DNA of 64,000 nt from assembly GCF_012396125.1 (NCBI RefSeq), contig NZ_JAAXOX010000015.1, positions 1 through 64,000 on the forward strand, given 5' to 3'. Below are positions 19,786-27,364 of the stretch, one piece after another. Origin of the DNA: Cellulomonas denverensis. GTDB lineage: Bacteria > Actinomycetota > Actinomycetes > Actinomycetales > Cellulomonadaceae. Made by a program: the position numbers and the translations under genes. The notes below the pieces were generated by a model. It saw only the letters and a list, made by a program, of their open reading frames with translations. It was not told the origin of the DNA and did no database searches. The first letter of the stretch is position 1; every line of letters begins with the position of its first letter.

Positions 19786-19893
19786 GGCCCCCGGTCTCAC
19801 GCGATCCGATCACCGAATGCCCGAATTCGACCAGATCATCTTTTCCGTCGCCGAGAGCCGGTCGACGCCACCCGAACCCCTGGAGGTCCGCCC

Positions 19894-22851
19894 ATGACGG
19901 CACGCATCGCCCCCGCTGCGTCCCGGCCCCGCCGTGTGCGGACGTCGGCGCGGTTGGCGCGGTGGAGCCGTCCGGTCGCCGCGGTGCTGGCCGCCGTGGC
20001 ACTGGTCGCCACCGGGATCACCGCCGCCCAGAGCGCGACCCCGCAGCTCGAGCTCCTGGTGAACTCGCTGAACACCACCGCCGACGCGAACCCCGGCGAC
20101 GGGATCTGCGCGGACGCCGCCGGCGAGTGCACCCTGCGGGCCGCGATCCAGGAGTCGAACACCCTGAACCGTGCCGCCGACGAGATCCGGATCGGCATGG
20201 ACCCGGCGTTCGCCGGTGGCCGGATCGACCTGACCACCAGCACCTCGACCTGGATGCGGACCACCTCGGTCTACTCCGGTGGTTCGATCGGCGGCGACGG
20301 GGGCGCGATCTTCGAGGTGACGGCCCCGGTGATCATCGACCTGGAGCACAAGGTCACCGCCGCGCCGGTGAGCACGCTGGACGGCCCCGGCGCCGCCGCG
20401 TTCTACCTGAACGGCTCGGACATCGAGCTGATCGGGGTCGACAACACCTACTCCGGCGAGACCGCGTTCTACGTCGGCCCGAATGCCGCGAACGTCACCA
20501 TCCGCGACGGTGCCGTGCAGACCGCCAACTACTACCCGGAGCGGTTCCTGGTGGTGCGCGGCGGCGCCAGCAACGTCACGGTGCGCAACTACGACGTGGC
20601 CGGCTTCGCCTCCAACAACAGCGAGTGGGGATGGGGCTGGGTCGACGGCGCCACCACCGCCGCCACCGCGGTCACCAGTCTGACCATCGACAACGTCCGC
20701 TACAACGCGAACCTGTCCGGCTCCTGCGACAGCTCCTCGGCCACCGGCTGCTCCTCCACCCCGGTGCAGGCCGAGGGTCAGCACGTCAACCAGTTGACCT
20801 TCACGAACAACACGGTGACCAACTTCAACCGGGCCGGCGACAACAACAACCGGCTGCTGAACCTGCGCAACGCCACCGTCGGCACCGTGCTGTGGTCCGG
20901 CAACACCATCACCAACCCCCGCCAGTACTCCGCGGACTCGCTGATCGACTTCGGCGTCTCCGGCGCGGGCGCCACCGTCGGCTCCTTCACCATCACCGAC
21001 AACGTCTTCACCGACGTCCAGGTGGCCAGTGAGGAGATGAACGGCATCATCCGGCTGCCGGCCAACAAGTCGATCTCCGGCACCGGCCTGATCTCCGGCA
21101 ACACGTTCCTGGCCGGCGACGCGCAGTCGCAGGCGATCTACTGGCAAGGCCCGTACTCGGACGCCGTGAACGTCAGTGCCTCCCACGTCGTGATCGAGAA
21201 GAACTACTTCGACGGCTGGGGCGACAACAGCTCGCGGTCCACGATCCGGATGTACCAGACCGGTGCGGTGACCGTCCGGCAGAACACCTTCGGCACCACC
21301 ACCGGCACCCAGACCAACACGGTCACCGAGGAGGGCACCGCCTCCGGCTCCTACGCCACCACGATGCTGAGCAACTGGTCCTACGGCGCCAACGGCAAGA
21401 TGAACACCTGGTTCCCGACCGCCCGGAGCAGCGCCAACGTCCAGTCCGCGAACCTGACCGCCCAGCGCTGCACCATCGACCTGGAAGTCGCCCCGCCCAG
21501 CGACTCGGCGAACAACGCCGACATCAGCGGCTCGCGCTACCCGGCCACCCCGGTGACCCTGGATCTGTACTGGACCGCTTCCCGGACCGCCGAGGTCTAC
21601 CTGGAGTCCGTCCAGGTCGCCTCGGACGCCCGCACCACGCTGCAGGTCGAGCTGCCGCTGCCCGGCGACGAGCGGCTGGACCACCTGCCCGACGGCGCGA
21701 CCCTGCCGGTCGACCCGACCACGGGTGCGGTCTCCGGCGGCCTGCGGCTGCAGACCCAGGACCCGAATGCCGGGGACACCACCGCCTCCTCGCAGTACTC
21801 CCGGGTGGCGCTGATCGACGGCACCTGCCAGCCCGAGCTGACCATCGACCAGGCCGATGACCAGAACGACCCGACCCTGGCCCGCGACCTGCACTTCACC
21901 GTGCGCTCGTCGATGGCGCTCGACCCGGCCAGCCTGACCGCCGAGGACCTGGCACTGACCGCCACCGCGACTGCGGACACCATCGACGCCGCCCGGCTGA
22001 ACCCGCGCGTGGTGTCGGTCACCCCGGTCGCCGGGTCGGACAACACCGAGTTCGACGTGATCGCCCGGGTGGACGACTCCGCCACGGTCACCGCGTCCCT
22101 GGGCGCCGGCACCGTGACCTCCGAGCTGGGCCTGGCCAACTCCCAGCCGGCGGCCAGCACCGACAACCAGATCACCTTCACCAACCCGCTGGTGGTCGAC
22201 CCGCCGAAGTTCACGCTGGTGACCGGCGAGCCGAACGGCAAGGACTACACGATCGGCCTGCGGCCCGGTGCGCCGGAGCCCGGCGCGGAGCTCACCTTCA
22301 CCGCCACGGTGGACCAGACCGGTGTGACCCACGGGGTCGCCCTGTCCACCACCTCGCCGGTGATCGCGGTGGACGCCGAGCAGACCGACCCGATCACCGT
22401 GACCGCGGCCGAGGGCCAGGTCACCGCGAACACCCGGGTGGTGATCGCACACGAGGTCTCCTCCGCCGACCCGAACTACGACGGCCTGGTGGTGCCCTCG
22501 GTCACCCCGCACCTGTTCGCCACCGACCCGACGGTCCAGATCACCAAGCGGGCCTACACCGAGGTCACCGACAGCTCCAGCCCGGCACAGATCGAGGCCA
22601 CCGGCACCGAGGCGCTGTCCGGCACCCGGCTGGTCGACGGCCAGGCCGTCTGCTGGGTCTACACCGTGACCAACGTGTCGGCCGACGACTGGGCGACCTC
22701 GCTGACCGGGATCACCGTCACCGACTCGGACACCCGGCTCGGCACCGGCGGCGTGATCGGCACCATCGGCACCCTGGGCATCGGCGAGCAGCAGAAGCTG
22801 TCCGCCTGCGCCGTGCTGATCCCGACCGACACCACGGCGGTGACTCCGTGA
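19894..22851 (+). CDS. Secreted beta-helix protein with CSLREAI-type motif
   Basis: A 985-residue secreted protein. It has a cationic N-terminus and signal sequence (VAAVLAAVALVATGITAAQS). Soon after comes CADAAGECTLRAAIQESN, the motif that opens the CSLREAI-type domain of right-handed beta-helix surface proteins. The Asn/Thr-rich middle (~100-520) fits repeated beta-helix rungs. The rest is beta-sandwich-like, with an Ig/DUF11-like final segment (WVYTVTNVSADDW). No C-terminal anchor is visible, so it may be held by partners or released. Start: ATG at 19894 with GGAGG 9 bases before. It overlaps the next gene by 4 bp, placing it first in the SipW cluster. Confidence 0.82.
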   Translation: MTARIAPAASRPRRVRTSARLARWSRPVAAVLAAVALVATGITAAQSATPQLELLVNSLNTTADANPGDGICADAAGECTLRAAIQESNTLNRAADEIRIGMDPAFAGGRIDLTTSTSTWMRTTSVYSGGSIGGDGGAIFEVTAPVIIDLEHKVTAAPVSTLDGPGAAAFYLNGSDIELIGVDNTYSGETAFYVGPNAANVTIRDGAVQTANYYPERFLVVRGGASNVTVRNYDVAGFASNNSEWGWGWVDGATTAATAVTSLTIDNVRYNANLSGSCDSSSATGCSSTPVQAEGQHVNQLTFTNNTVTNFNRAGDNNNRLLNLRNATVGTVLWSGNTITNPRQYSADSLIDFGVSGAGATVGSFTITDNVFTDVQVASEEMNGIIRLPANKSISGTGLISGNTFLAGDAQSQAIYWQGPYSDAVNVSASHVVIEKNYFDGWGDNSSRSTIRMYQTGAVTVRQNTFGTTTGTQTNTVTEEGTASGSYATTMLSNWSYGANGKMNTWFPTARSSANVQSANLTAQRCTIDLEVAPPSDSANNADISGSRYPATPVTLDLYWTASRTAEVYLESVQVASDARTTLQVELPLPGDERLDHLPDGATLPVDPTTGAVSGGLRLQTQDPNAGDTTASSQYSRVALIDGTCQPELTIDQADDQNDPTLARDLHFTVRSSMALDPASLTAEDLALTATATADTIDAARLNPRVVSVTPVAGSDNTEFDVIARVDDSATVTASLGAGTVTSELGLANSQPAASTDNQITFTNPLVVDPPKFTLVTGEPNGKDYTIGLRPGAPEPGAELTFTATVDQTGVTHGVALSTTSPVIAVDAEQTDPITVTAAEGQVTANTRVVIAHEVSSADPNYDGLVVPSVTPHLFATDPTVQITKRAYTEVTDSSSPAQIEATGTEALSGTRLVDGQAVCWVYTVTNVSADDWATSLTGITVTDSDTRLGTGGVIGTIGTLGIGEQQKLSACAVLIPTDTTAVTP

Positions 22852-23501
22852 CCGGCGGCTCACGCATCCGGCGGCTGATCCCGCCGGCGCTGGCCACGGT
22901 CGTGGTCGCCGTGCTCCTGCTGGGCGGGACGATGGCGCTGTGGGCCGCGAATGCCGAGTTCGGCGGCGGTCAGGTGATCGCGGGCGACCTCGCGCTGACC
23001 AGTGGTGCCACCACCTGGGAGCAGGTCACCCCGGGCGTGAGCTCGCCGCGGTCCGGCCAGTTCGACGGTTCGGTGCCGCAGGACTTCTTCACCATGCCCG
23101 GCGACGTGATCGAGATCCGCCAGCCGGTGACCACCGAGCTGACCGGGGACAACCTGTCCGCCGGGATGACGGTCCGGTTCGCCGACCCGTCGGCCGTGGC
23201 GCCGGACATCGCGGCCGGCCGGATCGACGTGGGCTTCGTCGTGCTGGACGACGCGGGTACCCAGGTCGCCCCGGCCACCGGCGCAGCCGAGCTCGGCAGC
23301 ACCGTGGCGGTTCCCGGCCTGACCGGGGCCGACGCCGGGGTCACCGACGACTGGACCGTCGTGATCCGGGTCGACGTGCTCGGCGACTACGTGTGGACCG
23401 ACGGCGACCCGGCCGCGGGCACCGGACTGTGGTCGACCGGCGAGGTGCTGGTCGAGTTGCAGCAGGTCCGCCAGGGAGCCGGCTTCGGGGGCGCGGCATG
23501 A
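22848..23501 (+). CDS. Alternate-signal exported protein 1 (SipW/TasA-like)
   Basis: A 217-residue protein with the alternate signal peptide used by SipW-type peptidases: a hydrophobic core then MALWAANAEFGGGQVIAGDL, the consensus of this exported family (ALWS...F.GG.I.AGDL). The rest is beta-rich with no cysteine pairs or catalytic motif. By analogy with TasA and camelysin it may build surface fibres. The GTG start overlaps the upstream gene, and its stop overlaps the next ATG (ATGA). Confidence 0.83.
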   Translation: MTGGSRIRRLIPPALATVVVAVLLLGGTMALWAANAEFGGGQVIAGDLALTSGATTWEQVTPGVSSPRSGQFDGSVPQDFFTMPGDVIEIRQPVTTELTGDNLSAGMTVRFADPSAVAPDIAAGRIDVGFVVLDDAGTQVAPATGAAELGSTVAVPGLTGADAGVTDDWTVVIRVDVLGDYVWTDGDPAAGTGLWSTGEVLVELQQVRQGAGFGGAA

Positions 23502-24421
23502 GCGCCCCGCGCAGGCTCGGCCGGGTGGTCGTGGCCGCTGCGGCGGCGGTGCTGGCCGGAGGCCTGGCCGCGAACGCGCTGTGGTCGGACGGCCGGCAGA
23601 GCCTGGAGCCGGCGATGCAGACCGGTGCGGTGAGCTTCGCCGCGCAGGTCGGTCACGACGCGAGCACCCGGGTGGTCTCGACGGTGGGGGAGGCGGTCAC
23701 CCTGACCATCCCCGGCTCGGAGCTGATCCGGGTGCTCGACCAGCGCGGTCCCGACCCGGAGCCGGTGTTCTGGCACTTCCGGATGACCGGAGCCGCGATG
23801 GGCATCACCGGACTGGTCGCCGACGTGCGCGCCACCGCCCAGGTGGCCGCGGACGGCACCACCCATGACCTGACCACCGGTATCGCCGAGGCGGGCACCG
23901 TGCTCGCCGGATCGGTGGTCAAGATCTACCCCGCGGCGGCGGGCGGCGACTGCTCGGCGGTCCCGGACGTGCCGGCGGGGCAGGAAGACCGCAACGTCCT
24001 CGTCTACGACGGCGAGGCCGACCAGGTGCAGGCGGCCGGGGTCAACCCGGAGGGCGACCTGGTCACCCGCGAATGGTGTGTGGCGATGGACTGGATCGAC
24101 GACCCGGACGGGCTCTACGTCAACGAGGTCCAGGTCATCGGCACCGCCGAGGACGGCACCGTGAACACCGGCCTGGCCGAGTGGCGCAGTGAGATCGCCT
24201 TCCCGCGGCAGCTCGACCCGCTGGGCACCTACGTGAACGAGGCGTGGGTGGAGGCCCTGGCCATGGACGGCACCACGTCGCGCGACAGCGACTCGTGGAG
24301 CGCGGTCGTCTATCCGGACCCCTCGAGCGAGCCGGGCATCCAGCTCACGCTCGACCCCTCGATCACGAACCTCAACCCCCAGGTGGCCACGGGCGACCAG
24401 CCCGTCTTCACCACCCCCTGA
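23498..24421 (+). CDS. Alternate-signal exported protein 2
   Basis: A 307-residue exported protein with a hydrophobic signal and a shortened SipW-type junction (GGLAANALWSDGRQ). It has four cysteines (in GDCSAV and REWCVA among others) that could pair outside the cell. The rest is beta-rich without a known domain. Its ATG overlaps the upstream stop, so it is co-translated with alternate-signal protein 1. The C-terminus has no membrane helix or sorting signal. Function unknown; a minor subunit of the same surface structure is the simplest guess. Confidence 0.75.
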   Translation: MSAPRRLGRVVVAAAAAVLAGGLAANALWSDGRQSLEPAMQTGAVSFAAQVGHDASTRVVSTVGEAVTLTIPGSELIRVLDQRGPDPEPVFWHFRMTGAAMGITGLVADVRATAQVAADGTTHDLTTGIAEAGTVLAGSVVKIYPAAAGGDCSAVPDVPAGQEDRNVLVYDGEADQVQAAGVNPEGDLVTREWCVAMDWIDDPDGLYVNEVQVIGTAEDGTVNTGLAEWRSEIAFPRQLDPLGTYVNEAWVEALAMDGTTSRDSDSWSAVVYPDPSSEPGIQLTLDPSITNLNPQVATGDQPVFTTP

Positions 24422-24490
24422 ACCGCACCACCCCATGACCCCCTCAGCCCCTGACCCGAACCGGGGCCACCAGGAAGGACACCCCGCACG

Positions 24491-25219
24491 ATGAACACCA
24501 CCACCTCCCAGTCCCCGGTCATCGTCGTCACCGAGGAGAAGAAGCGCCGCAAGGGCCTGCTCTGGGTCGCCGGCGGCGCTGCCCTGCTGCTCGGCGGCTC
24601 GACCTTCGCCCTGTGGTCGGCGACCGGCACCTTCGCCGGGGGCACGGTCACCGCCGGTGACCTGAACATCGAGCAGGCCGCGGACACCACCTTCTGGGAC
24701 GTCTCCGCGGACCGGAACGACGCCACCGACATCGTGACCGGCACCGACGGCTCCCAGCTCGGCCACCCGATCACCGCGATCACCGACTGGCGGATCGTGC
24801 CCGGTGACAAGGTCGCCGCGTCCTTCTCCGCCGCCGTCACCCTCGAGGGCGACAACCTGGTCGGCTCGCTGACCCTGGACGGCGCGCAGGGCAACACCCT
24901 GACCAACACCGGGATGACCTACACCTACGAGGTCTACCAGGCCGGCGCACTGCTCGTGCCGGAGACCCCGCTGTCGACCGCGGGGGCCGTCGATCTGATG
25001 TACCTGTCCGCCCCGGCGGCCGGCCAGGACGCCGGTCTGGAGGACGCCGACGGCATCACCGTGCACCCGATGGCGGCCCCCACCGAGGACTTCACCGTCG
25101 TGGTGTACGGCTCCTTCGACGCCGCGACCGTCGACCGCGACCAGGTCGCCGCGGCCGACACCCTGGCCGACCTGACCGTCACGCTGAAGCAGGTGCGCGG
25201 CACCGGCGCCCAGTACTGA
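24491..25219 (+). CDS. Alternate-signal exported protein 3 (TasA-like)
   Basis: A 242-residue protein with the clearest SipW-type signal in the cluster: KKRRKGLLWVAGGAALLLGG, then FALWSATGTFAGGTVTAGDL. This form is characteristic of the actinobacterial family related to TasA/camelysin, exported and processed by a SipW-like peptidase. The mature part is beta-rich and lacks cysteine. A good ribosome binding site (AGGAAGG) precedes the ATG. The next gene is the cognate signal peptidase. Polymerisation into fibres is an inference from Bacillus TasA. Confidence 0.87.
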   Translation: MNTTTSQSPVIVVTEEKKRRKGLLWVAGGAALLLGGSTFALWSATGTFAGGTVTAGDLNIEQAADTTFWDVSADRNDATDIVTGTDGSQLGHPITAITDWRIVPGDKVAASFSAAVTLEGDNLVGSLTLDGAQGNTLTNTGMTYTYEVYQAGALLVPETPLSTAGAVDLMYLSAPAAGQDAGLEDADGITVHPMAAPTEDFTVVVYGSFDAATVDRDQVAAADTLADLTVTLKQVRGTGAQY

Positions 25220-25314
25220 CGGTTCCCCTGACGTGCGGGGGCGGCGTGTCCCCCTGGCGCCGCCCCCGCACCCCGATCCCCACCCGCACCAGCCGCGCAC
25301 CCGAGGAGAAGCAC

Positions 25315-26067
25315 ATGGCCCGCGTCGCCGTCACCGGCCGCCGCACCCCGCTGCGGGTGCGCCGTTCCTGGTACGACTCGCCGTGGCGGATCGCCGGTCA
25401 GGCACTCTCCTCTGCCCTGGTGATCGCGCTGATCGCCCTGACCGTGGCGTTGTTCGTGGTGCCGAAGCTCACCGGTGGCACCAGCATGACCGTGCTGTCC
25501 GGATCGATGGAGCCGACCTTCGCCCCCGGCGATGTGATCGTGGTCAAGGGCGTGACGACCGAGGACGTGTGCGCCGACGTCCGGGTCGGCGACATCGTGA
25601 CCTACTTCCCCGAGCCGAACGACCCGACCCTGATCAGCCACCGCGTGGTCGGCAAGACCATCGGCAGCTTCGAGGACGGCACCGACTGCCGGCTGGTCAC
25701 CCAGGGCGACGCGAACTCCGCGGTGGACGAGCCGGTCTCCCCCGAGCAGGTGCGCGGGGTGTTCCTGTACGGCATCCCGAAGCTCGGCTGGCTGCGGCAG
25801 TGGACCGGCGACCACGTCCAGGTCCTGATGATCGCCGGCGCCATCGCGCTGATCGGCTGGGGCCTGTGGTCCACGCTCCGGCGGCCCAGGACCCGGGTGT
25901 ACGCCGTGCCCGGCACCGGACCGGTCACCACCCCGGACGTCGTCCCGGATGCCGCGCCACAGGCCCCCGACGACGACCTGCGCCGGCGCGAGCTGGAGCT
26001 GCGCGAGCGCGAACTCGCCCTGCGGGAGCGCGAACTCGACTTCGCCCGGCGCCAGGCCGACCGCTGA
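25315..26067 (+). CDS. sipW: SipW-type signal peptidase I
   Basis: A 250-residue membrane serine peptidase. One helix (QALSSALVIALIALTVALFV) precedes the catalytic SGSMEPTFAPGD serine box. The general base position is ISHRVV, so the enzyme uses a Ser-His arrangement as in SipW, archaeal and ER signal peptidases rather than the Ser-Lys pair of typical LepB. A second helix follows (VLMIAGAIALIGWGLWS). The C-terminus is an unusual coiled-coil-like run of charged repeats (about 215-250: RRRELELRERELALRERELD). I chose ATG at 25315 with GAGGAG upstream. Its neighbours carry the matching signal peptides. Confidence 0.92.
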   Translation: MARVAVTGRRTPLRVRRSWYDSPWRIAGQALSSALVIALIALTVALFVVPKLTGGTSMTVLSGSMEPTFAPGDVIVVKGVTTEDVCADVRVGDIVTYFPEPNDPTLISHRVVGKTIGSFEDGTDCRLVTQGDANSAVDEPVSPEQVRGVFLYGIPKLGWLRQWTGDHVQVLMIAGAIALIGWGLWSTLRRPRTRVYAVPGTGPVTTPDVVPDAAPQAPDDDLRRRELELRERELALRERELDFARRQADR

Positions 26068-27098
26068 TGGCCGCTCGCACCGTGATCCTGCCCGGCGCCG
26101 AGCCGCAGGTGCTGCGCTACGACGACGGCGCGCTGTCCGCCCGTGCCCGGGTGCTGGCCTGGCTGATCGCCACCGTGCTGCTGATCGGCGGCGCCGGGGT
26201 GCTCGCGGCGGCCGGCCTGACCCCGCTGACCGGGGCCCGCACCCCCGCCCAGCCCGCACCGGCGGCGGGGACCTCGACCGGCACCTCGACCGGCACCTCG
26301 ACCGGCACCTCGACCGGCACTGCGACCACCGGCGGCGTCGGCACCTCGACCGGCACCGCGACCACCGGGGGCACCGAGACCTCGACCGGCACCGCCGTCG
26401 ACGGGGCGATCCGCGCGGAGTGGGACGGCGGGACCGTGCACGTGGACTGGACCGGCGCGCCGTACGCCACCGTGGAGGCGGAGTTTGTCGGCGACCGGGT
26501 GGCCGCACCGGGCGACCGGGTGACCCGGACCCTGGACCTCGCCAACGACGGACCCTCCGACGCGGTGATGACCGTCCAGCTCAGCGTCGGCCAGGAGCTG
26601 CCGGCCGGCACCGCCAACGCCGATCTGGCCGAGGCGGTGGACCTGTTCTGGGACATCGCCGGGGTGACCGGCAGTGAGCGGTTCGCCGTGCTGCTGGACC
26701 AGGACCGGCCCACCATCGCCGAGGTGGCGGTGCCCCGCGGCCAGACCGTCCGGGTCACGATCGGCTTCGAGCTGCCCGCCGACGTCACCCGCCACACCAA
26801 CGCCGGCACCGACTCGACCGCGCTGCAGTTCCAGGTGCAGGCCCGGATGCAGGGCGAGACCACCGGCGTGGTGCCCAGCAGCCCGGAGCTGGCGATCACC
26901 GGGGCCCAGGTCGCCGGCGTGGCCCTGCTGGTGCTCGGCCTGCTCGTGGTCGGCTGGCTGCTGGTCCTGATCGCCCGGCGCCGGACCCGCTGCGACGACT
27001 GCGGTCGCCCGATCCGCCGGGGCGAGGACTGTACGGTCCACCACATCGACGGCCGGCGCCGGGTGTTGTGCGCCGACTGCCGGGTGCTGGACCGCTGA
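26067..27098 (+). CDS. Membrane protein with LAITG motif and Cys-rich tail
   Basis: A 343-residue protein. It has an N-terminal membrane helix (VLAWLIATVLLIGGAGVLAA), a low-complexity Gly-Thr-Ser linker (residues ~70-112), and an Ig/CARDB-like beta domain (DRVAAPGDRVTRTLDLANDG). A C-terminal ELAITG comes directly before a second helix (VAGVALLVLGLLVVGWLLVL). After that helix is a basic patch and a CDDC...CxVHH...CADC tail able to bind zinc. LAITG resembles a LAxTG sortase signal, but the long Cys-rich tail is unlike normal sorting signals. It starts one base inside the sipW stop (TGATG). The family is not recognised; a role in anchoring or sensing for the exported proteins is inferred. Confidence 0.75.
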   Translation: MAARTVILPGAEPQVLRYDDGALSARARVLAWLIATVLLIGGAGVLAAAGLTPLTGARTPAQPAPAAGTSTGTSTGTSTGTSTGTATTGGVGTSTGTATTGGTETSTGTAVDGAIRAEWDGGTVHVDWTGAPYATVEAEFVGDRVAAPGDRVTRTLDLANDGPSDAVMTVQLSVGQELPAGTANADLAEAVDLFWDIAGVTGSERFAVLLDQDRPTIAEVAVPRGQTVRVTIGFELPADVTRHTNAGTDSTALQFQVQARMQGETTGVVPSSPELAITGAQVAGVALLVLGLLVVGWLLVLIARRRTRCDDCGRPIRRGEDCTVHHIDGRRRVLCADCRVLDR

Positions 27099-27364
27099 CC
27101 GCCACTCTCCGGCGCCAGCACCCAGGCAGGTGCCAGCTGTCCACCGCTGGACCCTGATCTGGTGACTCGACCACTCAGTGGGCGGGGTGACCCACCTCAA
27201 ATCGCACCTACACCTAGGCGGACAGGTACTCAGGACACCGAGCATGGGCCGGCGCCGGGAAAGTATGCGAGCTCAGCCGACCTCAGCCCAGCTCGTTCCA
27301 GGAGGCCCTTCGTGACCGTCCGAACCGACTCGCGCCGTCCCACCCCCTGCTTGCGGGGCCGGCC
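27099..27364. promoter_or_regulatory. Leader region before the LuxR regulators
   Basis: A 266-bp gap with no gene. It contains GGTACTCAGGAC at 27225-27236, sharing the 9-mer GGTACTCAG with the gap before the beta-helix gene (19743-19751). A promoter for the two LuxR genes and downstream arc genes probably lies here. No clear -35/-10 pair was identified. Confidence 0.45.
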
